A DNA stretch of 64,000 nt from Colwellia sp. 20A7 (GCF_009832865.1 NZ_CP047130.1:372001-436000), one strand, 5' to 3'. Shown: positions 48,135 through 58,767, counted from the stretch's first letter. Made by a program: numbers and translations. Notes: generated by a model from the sequence alone, not told the origin.

Positions 48135-48677
48135 TTAAAATAAATATGAGATAGTTAGATTGCCAGACATTGCTATATAATTTCCTGATTCATATATATA
48201 ATCTTCATATTCATCAGCTTTGCGCAATGTTAAAACAAAATCTAATGCTGCTGGACCCCAGTTGTAACCCAAGCCTCCACCTAATTGAAAACCCGAAATA
48301 GATTCACTCTGGTCACTCCGCTCATCAGAGAAGAAGCCTGCTCCTCCATAGCCTCTAAAGCCTTTTTTAGAGAAACCAACACCACCGTAGGCCATTAAGT
48401 CGAATCCTTCACTTTCCACGGCATAATAGTCATCACTTTCTAGTGAAAAATAAGTTGCTCTAATTTGGAAGTGGTTATTCACCGCATAAGCTGCGGCGAT
48501 ATTAAAGCCACTAAATTCATCATCATTAGAATTATTATCATTAGCTAAAATAAAAGCATAAGAGCCAATGCCTATACTCCAATTTTTTTCAGGAACCGCA
48601 TTAGGCTCACTTGCATGTAATTGAGTACCTAGTAATAAAGTAGATAAAAACAAAGTTCCTTGGAATATTTTTTTCAT
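48135..48677 (-). CDS. Small outer-membrane beta-barrel protein
   Basis: A 180-residue exported protein with a clear signal peptide (LFLSTLLLGTQLHA) and a mature part that fits an eight-stranded barrel of the OmpA/OmpW-like size class. It shows alternating strands such as FQIRATYFSL, GFQLGGGLGYNWG and YIAMSGNLTISYLF, and ends in Phe. Several acidic loops (NDNNSNDDEF, DERSDQSES) are present. Function unknown; proteins of this type are often stress-related or adhesive. Confidence 0.75.
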   Translation of the reverse strand: MKKIFQGTLFLSTLLLGTQLHASEPNAVPEKNWSIGIGSYAFILANDNNSNDDEFSGFNIAAAYAVNNHFQIRATYFSLESDDYYAVESEGFDLMAYGGVGFSKKGFRGYGGAGFFSDERSDQSESISGFQLGGGLGYNWGPAALDFVLTLRKADEYEDYIYESGNYIAMSGNLTISYLF

Positions 48678-49305
48678 ATTTTCATATTTGTTAAATAATA
48701 CTTCTCATGAAGTACATTGATGATTGTAGGTTTTAGGTAAAGAAATGAAATACTGAGTACACTGTATGTACTTGATAAATCGGCAGTATAGTAACCTAAA
48801 ACGATATCACCCGTTAGTTTTTGTTTTGTCTAAATTAAAAGCTATGTATTTGACTTTAAGTTGATTTCAGTTAATAAACAGATCTATTTATACTATTTCC
48901 ATTAGGTTTGTGGTCTTGTTGTGCGAAGGGAAAATAGGTCAAGGTTAGGTGCTTGATTGAGTTATAGCTGGCTATTGTGATTGAAATCAACGCAACATTG
49001 GCTTATTTTAACCAACACAAGTGAGCAATAATTTAATGGAATTGGTATTAAACCCCGTTTAATACGGTATTTTTAAATGGTGGCAATAATCAATTCACAG
49101 TATTTACAAAGTTCTCTTTACCGCTTGGTATATAAAAGGGTATTCTTTATCACTATTGCTTTAATTAACTGTCTCTATTAACGTTTTTCATACGAATATT
49201 AAAGTAATTAATATCTTACGGTTAGATAAATAATATTCAGACAAAAAGTGGTGCTTGTTTATAAATAGTTACCGTATTGTAAACTGTAGTAACCAGAGAA
49301 GTTAT
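48678..49305. other. 628-bp intergenic region with no recognised gene
   Basis: No open frame with a ribosome-binding site was found. A 9-bp hairpin (GTATTAAAC at 49045-49053, loop CCC, GTTTAATAC at 49057-49065) without a T tract is the only clear structure. The left side presumably holds the promoter of the barrel gene. Confidence 0.55.
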
Positions 49306-50364
49306 ATGCTCAATAATTTAGAACAAAATTTACAATATAGACGAAGCGTTATGCGGGTGATGTTGATGCTCGTAATGGTAGGTGGTTCAACATTTTCTGC
49401 TATTAATTTTTATCGTGGACTGTGGCCATTAGCGATATTAGAGCTTATCTTTGCATTTTTTGCTTTTTTTCTATGGCGTAAAGTTTTACAAATTTCACAC
49501 TTTCAACGCTGGGTTAGCGCATTTTTGTTACCGTTTTTTACTACTATGGTCTATGCCATGTATGTACCAAACACATCGGTATCAATTTTTGTTTGGATAC
49601 TTACAATCCCCTTAGTTTCTTACCTTATGATGGGGCGAAAGCAAGGATTTTGGATTTCATTATTCTTTATAGCAAGTGGTGTATCTGTTTATCTCTATCG
49701 TTTTATAGAAGGGGATTCAGTCATAAATATTGCTGATACATTGAATATCATTATTAGCGCCTCTTTAATGATGTCATTAGCTCATGTATATGAAGTAAAT
49801 AGAGAGAAGAATGAAGATAGATTACTTGAGTTGGCAAGCACAGACACATTAACGGGTTTAGCAAACAGGATGAAGCTAAGAGAAAATTTCACGTTATATT
49901 CAGAGTATGCCAAGCGTCATAAATCCTCCTTAGCCGTTGTCATTTTTGATTTAGATTATTTCAAAAAAATTAACGATCAATATGGTCATCACGTAGGGGA
50001 TGCAACCCTTTGCTATATTGCTAATTTTATTAAAGATAGAGTAAGAAAAACTGATTTATTAGCCCGATTTGGTGGTGAAGAGTTTGTTTTGCTTATTGTT
50101 GGCTCTAAAGAAAAAGATTGCTATAAACAAGTAGACTCTCTACGACAGCAGTTAAAGGATACGCCTTTTATTTATGATGAAGTAACGTTGGCTATGACCG
50201 TCAGTGCAGGTATTGCTACTTATGGTAATGATGGATTAAGCTTAGATGACCTTTTGTTAAAAGCGGATCAACGTCTATATTTAGCCAAAGATAATGGTCG
50301 AAATTTTGTAGTTGATAGTATCAAGGAGAGTGAAATTAAAAACCTCACTACAAACGACATTTGA
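49306..50364 (+). CDS. Membrane diguanylate cyclase
   Basis: A 352-residue c-di-GMP synthase. I start at ATG 49306 because GAGAAG lies 5 bases upstream; the open frame reaches back to a TTG at 49255. An N-terminal membrane domain of five or six helices (about 15-170, MASE-like) is followed by a GGDEF domain. The signature is GGEEF at 256-260, with the inhibitory RxxD site (RKTD) five residues earlier, and the DLDYFKKINDQYGHHVGD motif is complete. It should be active and product-inhibited. It stands alone. Confidence 0.92.
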   Translation: MLNNLEQNLQYRRSVMRVMLMLVMVGGSTFSAINFYRGLWPLAILELIFAFFAFFLWRKVLQISHFQRWVSAFLLPFFTTMVYAMYVPNTSVSIFVWILTIPLVSYLMMGRKQGFWISLFFIASGVSVYLYRFIEGDSVINIADTLNIIISASLMMSLAHVYEVNREKNEDRLLELASTDTLTGLANRMKLRENFTLYSEYAKRHKSSLAVVIFDLDYFKKINDQYGHHVGDATLCYIANFIKDRVRKTDLLARFGGEEFVLLIVGSKEKDCYKQVDSLRQQLKDTPFIYDEVTLAMTVSAGIATYGNDGLSLDDLLLKADQRLYLAKDNGRNFVVDSIKESEIKNLTTNDI

Positions 50365-50385
50365 AAATTGCTAGTAACTGTTAAT

Positions 50386-50489
50386 TAGAATTATTGGCTT
50401 GAACCATTAGCTTGAACTATCGGCTTTAATTAATGGCTTGAACCATTAGCGTGAACTATCAGCTTTAAATATAGACTTCAAACGTCGAT
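50386..50489. repeat. 13-bp tandem repeat array, about eight imperfect units
   Basis: Units such as TTGAACCATTAGC (50399-50411 and 50438-50450), TTGAACTATCGGC (50412-50424) and GTGAACTATCAGC (50451-50463) follow each other without spacers. Every third unit is more similar, giving a 39-bp higher-order period. The outer units are increasingly degenerate. Confidence 0.8.
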
Positions 50490-50794
50490 TTATAGTTTTA
50501 CTTAATAATTTACTTCCACATATTTTTTCGCGAATGCCCATATTTCTCTTGGTCGAATTTAGCAAAGCTTTGGTGGCGTTGTTAATTTACTTGCATGAGT
50601 AAAGTATTGTTACATAATTTATAGACCGCTATTTACTCATGAAAATCTTTTGATGATCATTTTTTCATGTCTTTTTTAGATGAAAGATCCACAAAAACCC
50701 ACAAATTCATCCACTTCCTAAATATCTTTACCTAGCCCTTAATTTTACTGGTGTCTTGACCAGTGTTCGTATCTTGGTTTTCGCTATTATTCAC

Positions 50795-50824
50795 TTGACA
50801 TAACTTTACTTTAGTCACTAAACT
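50795..50824 (+). promoter_or_regulatory. Probable promoter of the dcw cluster
   Basis: A perfect TTGACA (50795-50800), an 18-bp spacer and TAAACT (50819-50824). Transcription would start just upstream of the MraZ boxes. Confidence 0.65.
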
Positions 50825-50833
50825 GTATCATTG

Positions 50834-50858
50834 TGGTAAAAAGTGGGTAATTGTGGAT
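50834..50858 (+). promoter_or_regulatory. MraZ operator: three TGG boxes with 10-bp period
   Basis: TGGTA, TGGGT and TGGAT begin at 50834, 50844 and 50854, each separated by five bases. This is the TGGGx-N5-TGGGx-N5-TGGGx arrangement bound by MraZ, which represses its own operon. Confidence 0.75.
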
Positions 50859-50932
50859 CATGACGGTTATCTTATAAATAATCGAGTAAATTATCAGCGA
50901 ATAACTTTAGTCAAAAAGGCAAGTATCCAACT

Positions 50933-51391
50933 ATGTTCAGAGGCGCTAGCGCAATTACGCTTGATAGCAAAAATAGAATCACAATACCAACAAGGTATCG
51001 TGAGGAATTGTTTGCCGATTGCCAAGGGAAAATGATTTGCACGGTTGATATTCAACATGCGTGCTTATTGCTTTATCCCCTGCCTGAATGGGAAGAAATT
51101 GAATTAAAGTTATGTAATTTATCAAGCATGAATCAACAAGAACGCTTATTACAGCAAGTGTTATTAGGTAATGCAACCGATTGTGACATGGATAAAAATG
51201 GCCGTTTATTACTTAACGGACCATTAAAAAAGCATGCAGGTTTAGAAAAGTCAGTAATGCTTGTAGGTCAATTGAAAAAGTTTGAAATTTGGAGCGAGTC
51301 AGCATGGCAAGCACAATTACAGCAAGGTATAGATAAAATTCAATCAGGTGAATTTGAACTCACTGATCGTTTGTTAGATCTATCTTTATAA
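50933..51391 (+). CDS. mraZ: Transcriptional regulator MraZ
   Basis: First gene of the division and cell-wall cluster; a DNA-binding protein that represses the mra operon. The 152 residues contain two tandem SpoVT/AbrB-like swapped-hairpin domains, each with the DxxxR motif: LDSKNRITIPTRYRE near 9-23 and MDKNGRLLLNGPLKKHA near 85-101. Its own operator lies 75-100 bp upstream. rsmH follows after 33 bp. Confidence 0.95.
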   Translation: MFRGASAITLDSKNRITIPTRYREELFADCQGKMICTVDIQHACLLLYPLPEWEEIELKLCNLSSMNQQERLLQQVLLGNATDCDMDKNGRLLLNGPLKKHAGLEKSVMLVGQLKKFEIWSESAWQAQLQQGIDKIQSGEFELTDRLLDLSL

Positions 51392-51424
51392 AATAATTAA
51401 GTTAATAAGGTTATAAAAAACAAC

Positions 51425-52375
51425 ATGGAATTAGATAAAGCACATATTTCTGTTTTATTAACAGAAGCGATTGATGGTTTAGACATTGATCCTAATGGTT
51501 GCTATATCGACTGTACCTTTGGTCGTGGCGGCCATTCGTCTTTGATTTTATCTAAATTATCTACCCAAGGTAGATTGATTGCGATTGATCGTGATCCCAG
51601 TGCTATTGCTGCAGCAGAAAAGTTTAGCGACGATGCACGTTTTCATATAGAGCATCAAGGTTTTGCTAATTTAGCTGAAATAGCTGAACAGCTTGAATTA
51701 ACAGGTAAGGTTGATGGAATCTTATTGGATTTAGGTGTTTCTTCTCCGCAACTTGATGAGGCCGAACGAGGTTTCAGTTTTATGAAAGATGGTCCATTAG
51801 ATATGCGTATGGATACTTCTCGTGGGCAAACAGCAGCAGAATGGTTAGCAGTCGCGGATGTAGAAGATATCACATGGGTACTCAGAACGTTTGGTGAAGA
51901 AAAACACGCATGGCGTATTGCGAATGCGATTGTTGATGCACGTGAAGAAACACCTTTTACACGTACCAGTGAATTAGCAAAATTGATTAAAACCACAGCT
52001 CCGCAAAGAGAAATTAAAAAGCATCCGGCTACACGTAGCTTTCAAGCTATTCGAATGTATATTAATAGTGAGCTTGAGCAAATAGAAAAAGCATTAGCAG
52101 CTTCTTTATCCGTTTTGGCTGAAGATGGTCGTTTAGTCGTGATAAGTTTTCACTCGTTAGAAGATCGACTAGTAAAACAATTTATGAAAAAACATTCTCA
52201 AGGTAAGAAAGTGCCTCGAGGTATGCCAATTAAAGAAGAAGAATTAAATAAAGGTAAAAAACTTGAGTTGATTGGTCGTAAGTTAAAACCGAGTAAAACT
52301 GAAGTTGAAGAAAATGTTCGTTCACGTAGTTCAGTATTACGTATTGCTAAACGTTTAGCCCATATAGTTGATTAA
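51425..52375 (+). CDS. rsmH: 16S rRNA (cytosine1402-N4)-methyltransferase
   Basis: SAM-dependent methylation of C1402 in 16S rRNA. The 316-residue sequence begins [13 protein letters not shown] and has the SAM-binding TFGRGGHS (about 33-40), the AIDRDP acidic loop and the catalytic-region [18 protein letters not shown]. The [22 protein letters not shown] segment (here [13 protein letters not shown]) is also present. Its stop is two bases before the ftsL start. Confidence 0.97.
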   Translation: MELDKAHISVLLTEAIDGLDIDPNGCYIDCTFGRGGHSSLILSKLSTQGRLIAIDRDPSAIAAAEKFSDDARFHIEHQGFANLAEIAEQLELTGKVDGILLDLGVSSPQLDEAERGFSFMKDGPLDMRMDTSRGQTAAEWLAVADVEDITWVLRTFGEEKHAWRIANAIVDAREETPFTRTSELAKLIKTTAPQREIKKHPATRSFQAIRMYINSELEQIEKALAASLSVLAEDGRLVVISFHSLEDRLVKQFMKKHSQGKKVPRGMPIKEEELNKGKKLELIGRKLKPSKTEVEENVRSRSSVLRIAKRLAHIVD

Positions 52376-52377
52376 TT

Positions 52378-52719
52378 TTGGCAAATGAAAAGTTGGGGCT
52401 AAAAAAAACGACATCAGGCCAAATACTAGCATTAGATATTTGGCAAGATATTGTAGAACACTTTATCAGTTATATTTTATTGTTATTAGTTGTAGTGTCG
52501 GCATTTTCAGTTGTTTATTACACACATATGAATAGGCATACAACGAGTGAATTAGAGCAGTTATATACGCAAAGAGATGAATTAGATATTGAATGGCGTA
52601 ATTTATTACTAGAGCAAAATAGTTTAGCAGAGCATAGCGCTATTGAGAGTAGAGCAAATAAAATGTTGAATATGAAGCGAGCTGATGCCGATTCAGAAAT
52701 AATAGTCACCTTAAAGTAA
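52378..52719 (+). CDS. ftsL: Cell division protein FtsL
   Basis: A 113-residue bitopic membrane protein of the septal FtsQLB complex. One transmembrane helix (about 22-43, ISYILLLLVVVSAFSVVYY) is followed by a periplasmic leucine-zipper coiled coil (about 48-95, ELEQLYTQRDELDIEWRNLL). Identity rests on this layout and on its place between rsmH and ftsI. The start is a TTG two bases after the rsmH stop with no separate ribosome-binding site, so translation probably depends on coupling. Confidence 0.9.
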   Translation: MANEKLGLKKTTSGQILALDIWQDIVEHFISYILLLLVVVSAFSVVYYTHMNRHTTSELEQLYTQRDELDIEWRNLLLEQNSLAEHSAIESRANKMLNMKRADADSEIIVTLK

Positions 52720-52777
52720 TCCTTTTGTCGGTTGGGCTTTAGTCCGAAAGAAAATAACCATTAAGCACGTTAGTGAA

Positions 52778-54544
52778 ATGAATAAAAAAGCAAATAATCG
52801 CAGTAGTCAACCTACAACAACCGCATGGCGTTATTACGTTGTGATAGGCATTGTTGTCTTGATTTATAGCGGGTTATTAGCGCGTAGTGCTTATATTCAA
52901 GTCATTGAACCCGACATGTTAAAAAAGCAGGGTGATATGCGCTCTATGCGTGTTGCTGCTAATACGGTACAACGAGGCAGCATTGTTGATAGAAATGGTG
53001 ATAAGTTAGCGATTAGTGTACCGGTAGAAACGGTTTGGGCTGATCCTAAAATCATTATGGATAAGAATGCTTTGTCAATGAAGGAGCATTGGCAAGCCCT
53101 TGCCGATGTTTTAGGACAAGATGTTAAGCAACTTACTTCACGTGTTGTTGGTAGTCCCAGTAAACGTTTTGTTTATTTAGAGCGAAAAATCTCTCCTGCA
53201 ATGGCTAAATATATTCGTGAATTGAAAATACCAGGTATTTATTTACGTAAAGAATCTAAACGTTTTTATCCTACAGGTGAAATTAGCGCGCATATAGTCG
53301 GCTTTACTAATATTGATGATAAAGGTATTGAAGGTATCGAGCGTGTATATGATGAAATTTTAACGGGTAAAGGTGGCAATAAACGCTTTAGAAAAGATGC
53401 TTCAGGACGAAAAATTGAAATACTGTCAGTAGAAAAATCACAAGCAGCCCAAAATGTGAAATTAACTATTGATCAACGCATTCAAGCGATAGCTTATAAA
53501 GAATTAAAGGGTGCAGTACAGGCATTTAAGGCGACTTCAGGCTCCGTAGTTGTTATTGATATTCATACGGGGGAAATACTAGCGCTGACCAATAGCCCTT
53601 CATATAACCCAAATAATCGTAGTAATACGGCAATTCATCGCTTTAGAAATCGTGCAATAACCGATGTATATGAGCCTGGCTCTACCATGAAGCCATTAAC
53701 AGTGTTAACCGCATTAGAGTTTGGCTCTGCAGATAGTGAAACTATTATAGATACTAGCCCTGGGTGGATGCGTTTAGGTGGCAGGCGTGTCAATGATCCT
53801 ATTAATAGAGGAAAGCTTTCGGTTGAAGATATTTTAGTTACTTCATCAAATATGGGCACGACTAAGTTAGCTCTTTCTGTGCCTAAAAATTTCTTATTAG
53901 ATAAGTTTTTTGATGCCGGGTTTGCCGATAGTACAGGTACAGATTTAGTGGGTGAAAGCTCAGGTATGATGCACGATAGACAACGTTGGTCGAAGTTTGA
54001 ATTGGCAACACTATCTTGGGGTTATGGCTTGGCAATCACACCATTACAATTAGCTCGATTTTATGCAACATTAGCCAATGGCGGTATCAAGCGAGAGTTA
54101 TCACTTGTTAAAAGAGATAATCCGTCAAAAGGTGAACGTGTTTTTTCTGAAAAAAACTCATTAGCCGTGACTAAGATGCTTGAAAAGGTCGTTAATAAGC
54201 ATGTACAGAAAGCAAAAGTTGAGGGGTATCGTGTCGGTGGCAAAACAGGTACTTCATTTAAAGCGGTTGCTGGTGGGTATGGTAATGATTATGTTGGATT
54301 ATTTGCGGGCGTTGCTCCGATTAGTAATCCACAAATAGTTGTTGTTGTGGTGATTAATGATCCAGGTGGTGATTTATATCACGGTGGTGAAGTAGCTGCA
54401 CCTGTATTTTCACGTGTAATGCAAGGTGCATTACGCATTTTAAATGTTGCCCCAGATGCAGATGACAAATTAGCGTTAAGGCATGGTGCTATAGCAGCAG
54501 AAGCTAAGCCAAATATTTTGTATAGGGAGGCTAATGATGTCTAA
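52778..54544 (+). CDS. ftsI: Septal peptidoglycan transpeptidase, PBP3
   Basis: Division-specific class B penicillin-binding protein that cross-links septal murein with FtsW. The 588 residues have a short cytoplasmic tail, an anchor helix (about 20-38), a pedestal domain, and the transpeptidase with the active-site Ser302-x-x-Lys305 (STMK), Ser356-Ser357-Asn358 (SSN) and Lys489-Thr-Gly (KTG). Overlaps murE by 11 bases. The motif RGSIVDRNGDKLAISVPV near 66-83 is typical. Confidence 0.97.
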   Translation: MNKKANNRSSQPTTTAWRYYVVIGIVVLIYSGLLARSAYIQVIEPDMLKKQGDMRSMRVAANTVQRGSIVDRNGDKLAISVPVETVWADPKIIMDKNALSMKEHWQALADVLGQDVKQLTSRVVGSPSKRFVYLERKISPAMAKYIRELKIPGIYLRKESKRFYPTGEISAHIVGFTNIDDKGIEGIERVYDEILTGKGGNKRFRKDASGRKIEILSVEKSQAAQNVKLTIDQRIQAIAYKELKGAVQAFKATSGSVVVIDIHTGEILALTNSPSYNPNNRSNTAIHRFRNRAITDVYEPGSTMKPLTVLTALEFGSADSETIIDTSPGWMRLGGRRVNDPINRGKLSVEDILVTSSNMGTTKLALSVPKNFLLDKFFDAGFADSTGTDLVGESSGMMHDRQRWSKFELATLSWGYGLAITPLQLARFYATLANGGIKRELSLVKRDNPSKGERVFSEKNSLAVTKMLEKVVNKHVQKAKVEGYRVGGKTGTSFKAVAGGYGNDYVGLFAGVAPISNPQIVVVVVINDPGGDLYHGGEVAAPVFSRVMQGALRILNVAPDADDKLALRHGAIAAEAKPNILYREANDV

Positions 54545-56162
54545 TTTATCAACCAATAAGCCTTCAACTGCTTTTATCAAACAAGTATTACAAGACTTTT
54601 ATATTGTTTTACCTTCACAGTTAAATTTTGACGATGAACAGGGTCATTTAACAAATGATAGCCGCATGATAAGTCGTGGTGATATTTTTTGCGCCATTAT
54701 TGGTTATGCTCAAGACGGTCGTCAATATATTGATCAAGCTATTGAACGTGGTGCCAAGCTAGTTTTATCGGAATGTGAAACTGAAGAAGAACACGGTAAT
54801 AGTTATTTTAATGAAAAAACCAATGAGCAAGTAGCGATTATTAGCTTTTATCAGCTAAATAAAAAGCTCTTTGCCTTAGCTAGTGCTTACTATCAGTCAC
54901 CTGAAAAAAATATGACTATGATTGGTATTACCGGTACGAATGGTAAAACTAGTATTAGTCAACTGTTAGGGCAAGCGCTAACCAATAGTCACAAATCTTG
55001 TGCTGTTATAGGTACAAATGGCGCCGGCATGGTTGATAATTTAGAAATACTAGATAACACCACACCTAGTGCTACAGATTTAATGCAATTATTTTTCCGT
55101 TTTAGTCACAATGAAATCGGCCAAAAAAAGCTAAATGATGAGCGCATTACCCATATTGCTATGGAAGTTTCCTCTCATGCGCTTGAACAAGGCAGAGTAA
55201 CCGGAAGTACCTTTGATATAGCTATTTTTACCAATTTAAGCCGTGACCATTTAGATTATCATGGCACTATGGCTGATTACGCCGCTGCTAAAAGACAGCT
55301 ATTTACCCCAAACGGAAAACAAATTGCAGTATTAAATGGAGATGATAAGCAAGCGCAGCATTGGCTAGCTAATTGGCCTTCGAGTGAAAACTTATCATTT
55401 TATAGTACTTGGCTATATGGACGCAGTGAAAATATACGTCAACACGCAAAGTTTGTGACTTGTCAAAATATTAAACACCATCATCAAGGTGTCGATTTTA
55501 CTTTGTGTACACACCTTGGCGATATTGACATACATAGCCCGTTACTAGGTGACTTCAATATTGACAATTTACTCGCCGTGATTGCTGTGATGTTAATTGA
55601 AGGCGTGTCGTTAACTGCTATAGCAGCACAAGTTAAAGTATTGCAACCTATCTCTGGAAGGATGGAGGCTTTTTCATCTACTTATACTCCATCACCTACT
55701 GCTGTGGTTGATTATGCACATACGCCGGATGCATTAGAGAAAGCTTTATTAGCATGTCGACAGCATTGTGAGGGCAATTTATTCGTTGTTTTCGGCTGTG
55801 GTGGTGATCGAGATAAAGGTAAGCGACCACTAATGGCGAAAGCCGCGCAAACATATGCTGACCAGTTAGTTGTTACTAATGATAACCCGCGTACTGAACA
55901 ACCAATGGACATTATTGAAGATGTACTTGCGGGACTTAATGAACAGTGCAAAGTACAGGTAATTGTTGATAGAAAAAAAGCGGTGTTAACAACATTAGCA
56001 AAAGCACAGGCAAATGATGTAGTGCTATTAGCGGGTAAAGGTCATGAAGATTACATTATTTTAGGGTACGAAAAAATTGATTATAACGAACGCGACATTG
56101 TGAAAACCTTTTTTGAAAACTATCACCTAACAGACTCTTCTTTCGTCGGTGAATTACAATGA
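54534..56162 (+). CDS. murE: UDP-MurNAc-L-Ala-D-Glu:meso-DAP ligase
   Basis: Adds meso-diaminopimelate to the peptidoglycan precursor. The ATP loop GITGTNGKTS starts near residue 131, and the DNPR motif (450-453), which selects diaminopimelate over lysine, is intact. Of two adjacent in-frame ATGs, 54534 lies only 3 bases and 54537 6 bases after the AGGGAGG ribosome-binding site, so the second may be the true start. The 542-residue length is above the usual about 495, mostly through N-terminal-half insertions such as ETEEEHGNSYFNEKTNEQ. Confidence 0.96.
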   Translation: MMSNLSTNKPSTAFIKQVLQDFYIVLPSQLNFDDEQGHLTNDSRMISRGDIFCAIIGYAQDGRQYIDQAIERGAKLVLSECETEEEHGNSYFNEKTNEQVAIISFYQLNKKLFALASAYYQSPEKNMTMIGITGTNGKTSISQLLGQALTNSHKSCAVIGTNGAGMVDNLEILDNTTPSATDLMQLFFRFSHNEIGQKKLNDERITHIAMEVSSHALEQGRVTGSTFDIAIFTNLSRDHLDYHGTMADYAAAKRQLFTPNGKQIAVLNGDDKQAQHWLANWPSSENLSFYSTWLYGRSENIRQHAKFVTCQNIKHHHQGVDFTLCTHLGDIDIHSPLLGDFNIDNLLAVIAVMLIEGVSLTAIAAQVKVLQPISGRMEAFSSTYTPSPTAVVDYAHTPDALEKALLACRQHCEGNLFVVFGCGGDRDKGKRPLMAKAAQTYADQLVVTNDNPRTEQPMDIIEDVLAGLNEQCKVQVIVDRKKAVLTTLAKAQANDVVLLAGKGHEDYIILGYEKIDYNERDIVKTFFENYHLTDSSFVGELQ

Positions 56163-57688
56163 TCAGCATAGCATTATCTACATTTTCAACTGCAATGAAT
56201 GGCGATTTAGTTTGCGATGATTCGATGAAAACGTTTGAAATTAATAATGTTGTGACCGATTCTCGAGAATTTAAATTACAGCAGACTGCCGAAAAGCAGA
56301 GCGCATTTTTAGCACTCAAAGGACCAAATTTCGATGGTCACCTTTTTGCACAGCAAGTCATTGACGATGGCTGCCAAGTTGTAGTGGTAGATCACAAGAT
56401 TGAGAATATTGATAGCAATAAAGTAGCTCAAATTATTGTTGATGATACACGTATCGCCCTTGGAAAAATTGGTGCTTATGTTAAGCAACAAGTGGCACCA
56501 AAAACTATTGGCATAACAGGCAGTAGTGGTAAAACGACAGTAAAAGAAATGATTGCGGCCATTTTATCTCGTTTAGGTAATGTTTTAGCAACGAATGGCA
56601 ATTTCAACAATGATATTGGTGTACCACTGACTTTACTGCGTTTAGAAGATAAACATGCGTTTGCTGTTATTGAAATGGGTGCTAATCACATAGGTGAAAT
56701 CGCCTATACCACAGAATTAGTCAAGCCTGATGTCGCTATGATTAACAACATTGCTGCTGCCCACTTAGAAGGTTTTGGTGATTTGTGTGGTGTTGCTCGT
56801 GCTAAAGGTGAGATTTTTTCAGGTTTACCTAGTAACGGTGTTGCGTTATATAACCACGATACTCAATACGCTGATAAATGGCTATGGCGTTTAACTGACA
56901 AACAAGTGCGCACTTTCTCATGTGCCCAAGCTAGTGATGCCAAAACAAGCTCTAATGCAGATTGTTATAGCGAAAATGTATCATTAGACGAAAATGGTTG
57001 TGCAAGTTTTGCTTTACAAAGTTCCCTTGGACAATGTGTTATTAAGTTACCTATTCCTGGTAAACATAATGTGTGTAATGCCGTAGCCGCTGCTGCAGTC
57101 GCTATTGAATGCGGTGCAACATTAAAAGATATTCAACTTGGTTTGGCTGACATGGCCCCAGTGAAAGGGCGTTTAAATGTCCATCATTTAGCAGAAACAA
57201 AAGTTAGTAACGAAATCAGACTGATTGATGACACATATAATGCCAATGTTGATTCGATTAAGGCAGCGGTGGCTTTACTTGCAAGTTATTCAGGAAAAAG
57301 AATTTTGGTGTTAGGTGATATGGGTGAGTTAGGCAGTGATGCCAGCCTATATCATCAAGAAATTGGCACATACGCTAAAGATCTAGGTATTGATGCTTTA
57401 CTAACACTCGGTACCTTAAGTCAAAATACGAAAGAAGCTTTTGCTTTAAATAATAATGCCATAAGTGAACATTTTGAGAATAAAGATACGCTTAAAGCCT
57501 ATTTAGCGAATCTATTAGTAAATGAAAATAATACAGGACAAAAAAACAAAGTATTAGTCAAAGGCTCACGCAGTGCCCATATGGAAAATGTTGTTGAAGA
57601 TATTCTTAACTGGCATGCAAAGCAACAACAACAAGATCAGGTTTTAAATGAAAGTACACTTAGCTCACACAAAAAGGATAATGCTTAA
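56159..57688 (+). CDS. murF: UDP-MurNAc-tripeptide-D-alanyl-D-alanine ligase
   Basis: Completes the pentapeptide by adding D-Ala-D-Ala. The ATP loop [14 protein letters not shown] (about 118-131), [13 protein letters not shown] and [13 protein letters not shown] motifs are all present, followed by [12 protein letters not shown] in the C-terminal domain. The 509-residue length is somewhat above E. coli MurF (452). ATGA overlap with murE; its TAA overlaps the mraY ATG (TAATG). Confidence 0.96.
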   Translation: MISIALSTFSTAMNGDLVCDDSMKTFEINNVVTDSREFKLQQTAEKQSAFLALKGPNFDGHLFAQQVIDDGCQVVVVDHKIENIDSNKVAQIIVDDTRIALGKIGAYVKQQVAPKTIGITGSSGKTTVKEMIAAILSRLGNVLATNGNFNNDIGVPLTLLRLEDKHAFAVIEMGANHIGEIAYTTELVKPDVAMINNIAAAHLEGFGDLCGVARAKGEIFSGLPSNGVALYNHDTQYADKWLWRLTDKQVRTFSCAQASDAKTSSNADCYSENVSLDENGCASFALQSSLGQCVIKLPIPGKHNVCNAVAAAAVAIECGATLKDIQLGLADMAPVKGRLNVHHLAETKVSNEIRLIDDTYNANVDSIKAAVALLASYSGKRILVLGDMGELGSDASLYHQEIGTYAKDLGIDALLTLGTLSQNTKEAFALNNNAISEHFENKDTLKAYLANLLVNENNTGQKNKVLVKGSRSAHMENVVEDILNWHAKQQQQDQVLNESTLSSHKKDNA

Positions 57689-58767
57689 TGTTACATTGGT
57701 TAGCGGAATATTTAACTCAGTATTATAGTGTGTTTCATGTTTTTTCATATTTAACATTTCGTGCCATTATTAGCACGTTAACTGCGTTATTTATTTCCTT
57801 ATATTTTGGTCCAAAATTGATCCGCTATTTGCAAAAAATGCAAATAGGTCAAACTGTTCGTGATGATGGCCCTGAAAGTCACCTATCAAAATCCGGCACG
57901 CCAACAATGGGGGGAATACTGATTCTCGCTGCTATTGTGGTGAGTATTTTATTGTGGGCAAACCTGAGCAACATTTATGTTTGGGTTGTTTTGTTTGTGG
58001 TCGTAAGCTTTGGCATCATTGGTTTTGTTGATGATTATCGTAAAGTTGTTCGTAAAGATTCTAATGGGTTAATTGCCAAGTGGAAGTATTTTTGGCAGAC
58101 CGTTGCAGGGTTAATAACAGCAATATTTTTATATCAAATATCCCACCCGGACCAAACCTTTTTACTGATCCCCTTCATTAAAGATGTCATGCCTCAATTA
58201 GGCATCTTTTATATTGTAATGACCTATTTCGTTATTGTCGGAACCAGTAATGCCGTTAATTTGACTGATGGATTAGATGGGTTAGCGATAGTACCCACCA
58301 TTATGGTTGCGGGGGCTTTTGCTTTTTTCGCTTACGTTACGGGTAACGTAAATTTTGCTGGTTATTTGAATATTCCTTATATAGCGATGACCTCTGAGCT
58401 CGTTATCGTTTGTACCGCTATTGTCGGTGCAGGACTAGGATTTTTATGGTTTAACACCTATCCAGCACAAGTATTTATGGGAGACGTTGGTTCTTTAGCA
58501 CTCGGTGCTGCGTTAGGGGTAATCGCCGTATTAGTTAGACAAGAATTAGTATTATTCATTATGGGTGGTGTGTTTGTTATGGAAACTGTCTCTGTAATCT
58601 TACAGGTCGGTTCATATAAAATGCGCGGACAGCGAATATTTCGTATGGCGCCTATTCACCATCATTACGAACTGAAAGGATGGCCAGAGCCTAGAGTTAT
58701 TGTACGCTTCTGGATTATTTCATTTATTTTAGTGTTGGTTGGTTTAGCTACCCTAAAATTAAGATAA
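57688..58767 (+). CDS. mraY: Phospho-MurNAc-pentapeptide transferase
   Basis: Integral membrane enzyme making lipid I from UDP-MurNAc-pentapeptide and undecaprenyl phosphate. The 359 residues form ten predicted helices. Catalytic and family motifs seen: GTPTMGG with the preceding basic loop, the FVDDYRK aspartate pair (about 112-118), [30 protein letters not shown] and the [14 protein letters not shown] histidine motif. A hexanucleotide repeat lies in the 69-bp gap after it, the longest gap in the cluster downstream of ftsL-ftsI. Confidence 0.97.
   Translation: MLHWLAEYLTQYYSVFHVFSYLTFRAIISTLTALFISLYFGPKLIRYLQKMQIGQTVRDDGPESHLSKSGTPTMGGILILAAIVVSILLWANLSNIYVWVVLFVVVSFGIIGFVDDYRKVVRKDSNGLIAKWKYFWQTVAGLITAIFLYQISHPDQTFLLIPFIKDVMPQLGIFYIVMTYFVIVGTSNAVNLTDGLDGLAIVPTIMVAGAFAFFAYVTGNVNFAGYLNIPYIAMTSELVIVCTAIVGAGLGFLWFNTYPAQVFMGDVGSLALGAALGVIAVLVRQELVLFIMGGVFVMETVSVILQVGSYKMRGQRIFRMAPIHHHYELKGWPEPRVIVRFWIISFILVLVGLATLKLR

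Larger units (their letters stand above)
50365..50932. other. 568-bp region upstream of mraZ
   Basis: Contains a 13-bp tandem repeat array (50386-50489), about 300 bp without recognised features, and the mraZ promoter with MraZ boxes (50795-50858). No gene was seen. Confidence 0.7.

Noticed and set aside
50386..50489. CRISPR array
   Set aside because: Units are 13 bp, contiguous and imperfect, without spacers or cas genes.
50690..50720. DnaA boxes or a replication origin near the TCCACAAAAACCCACA stretch
   Set aside because: No match to TTATCCACA with one mismatch in a cluster, and no dnaA or dnaN context.
50853..51035. 60-residue frame overlapping the mraZ start
   Set aside because: It overlaps mraZ in another frame, starts at a GTG within the MraZ box region and has no ribosome-binding site.
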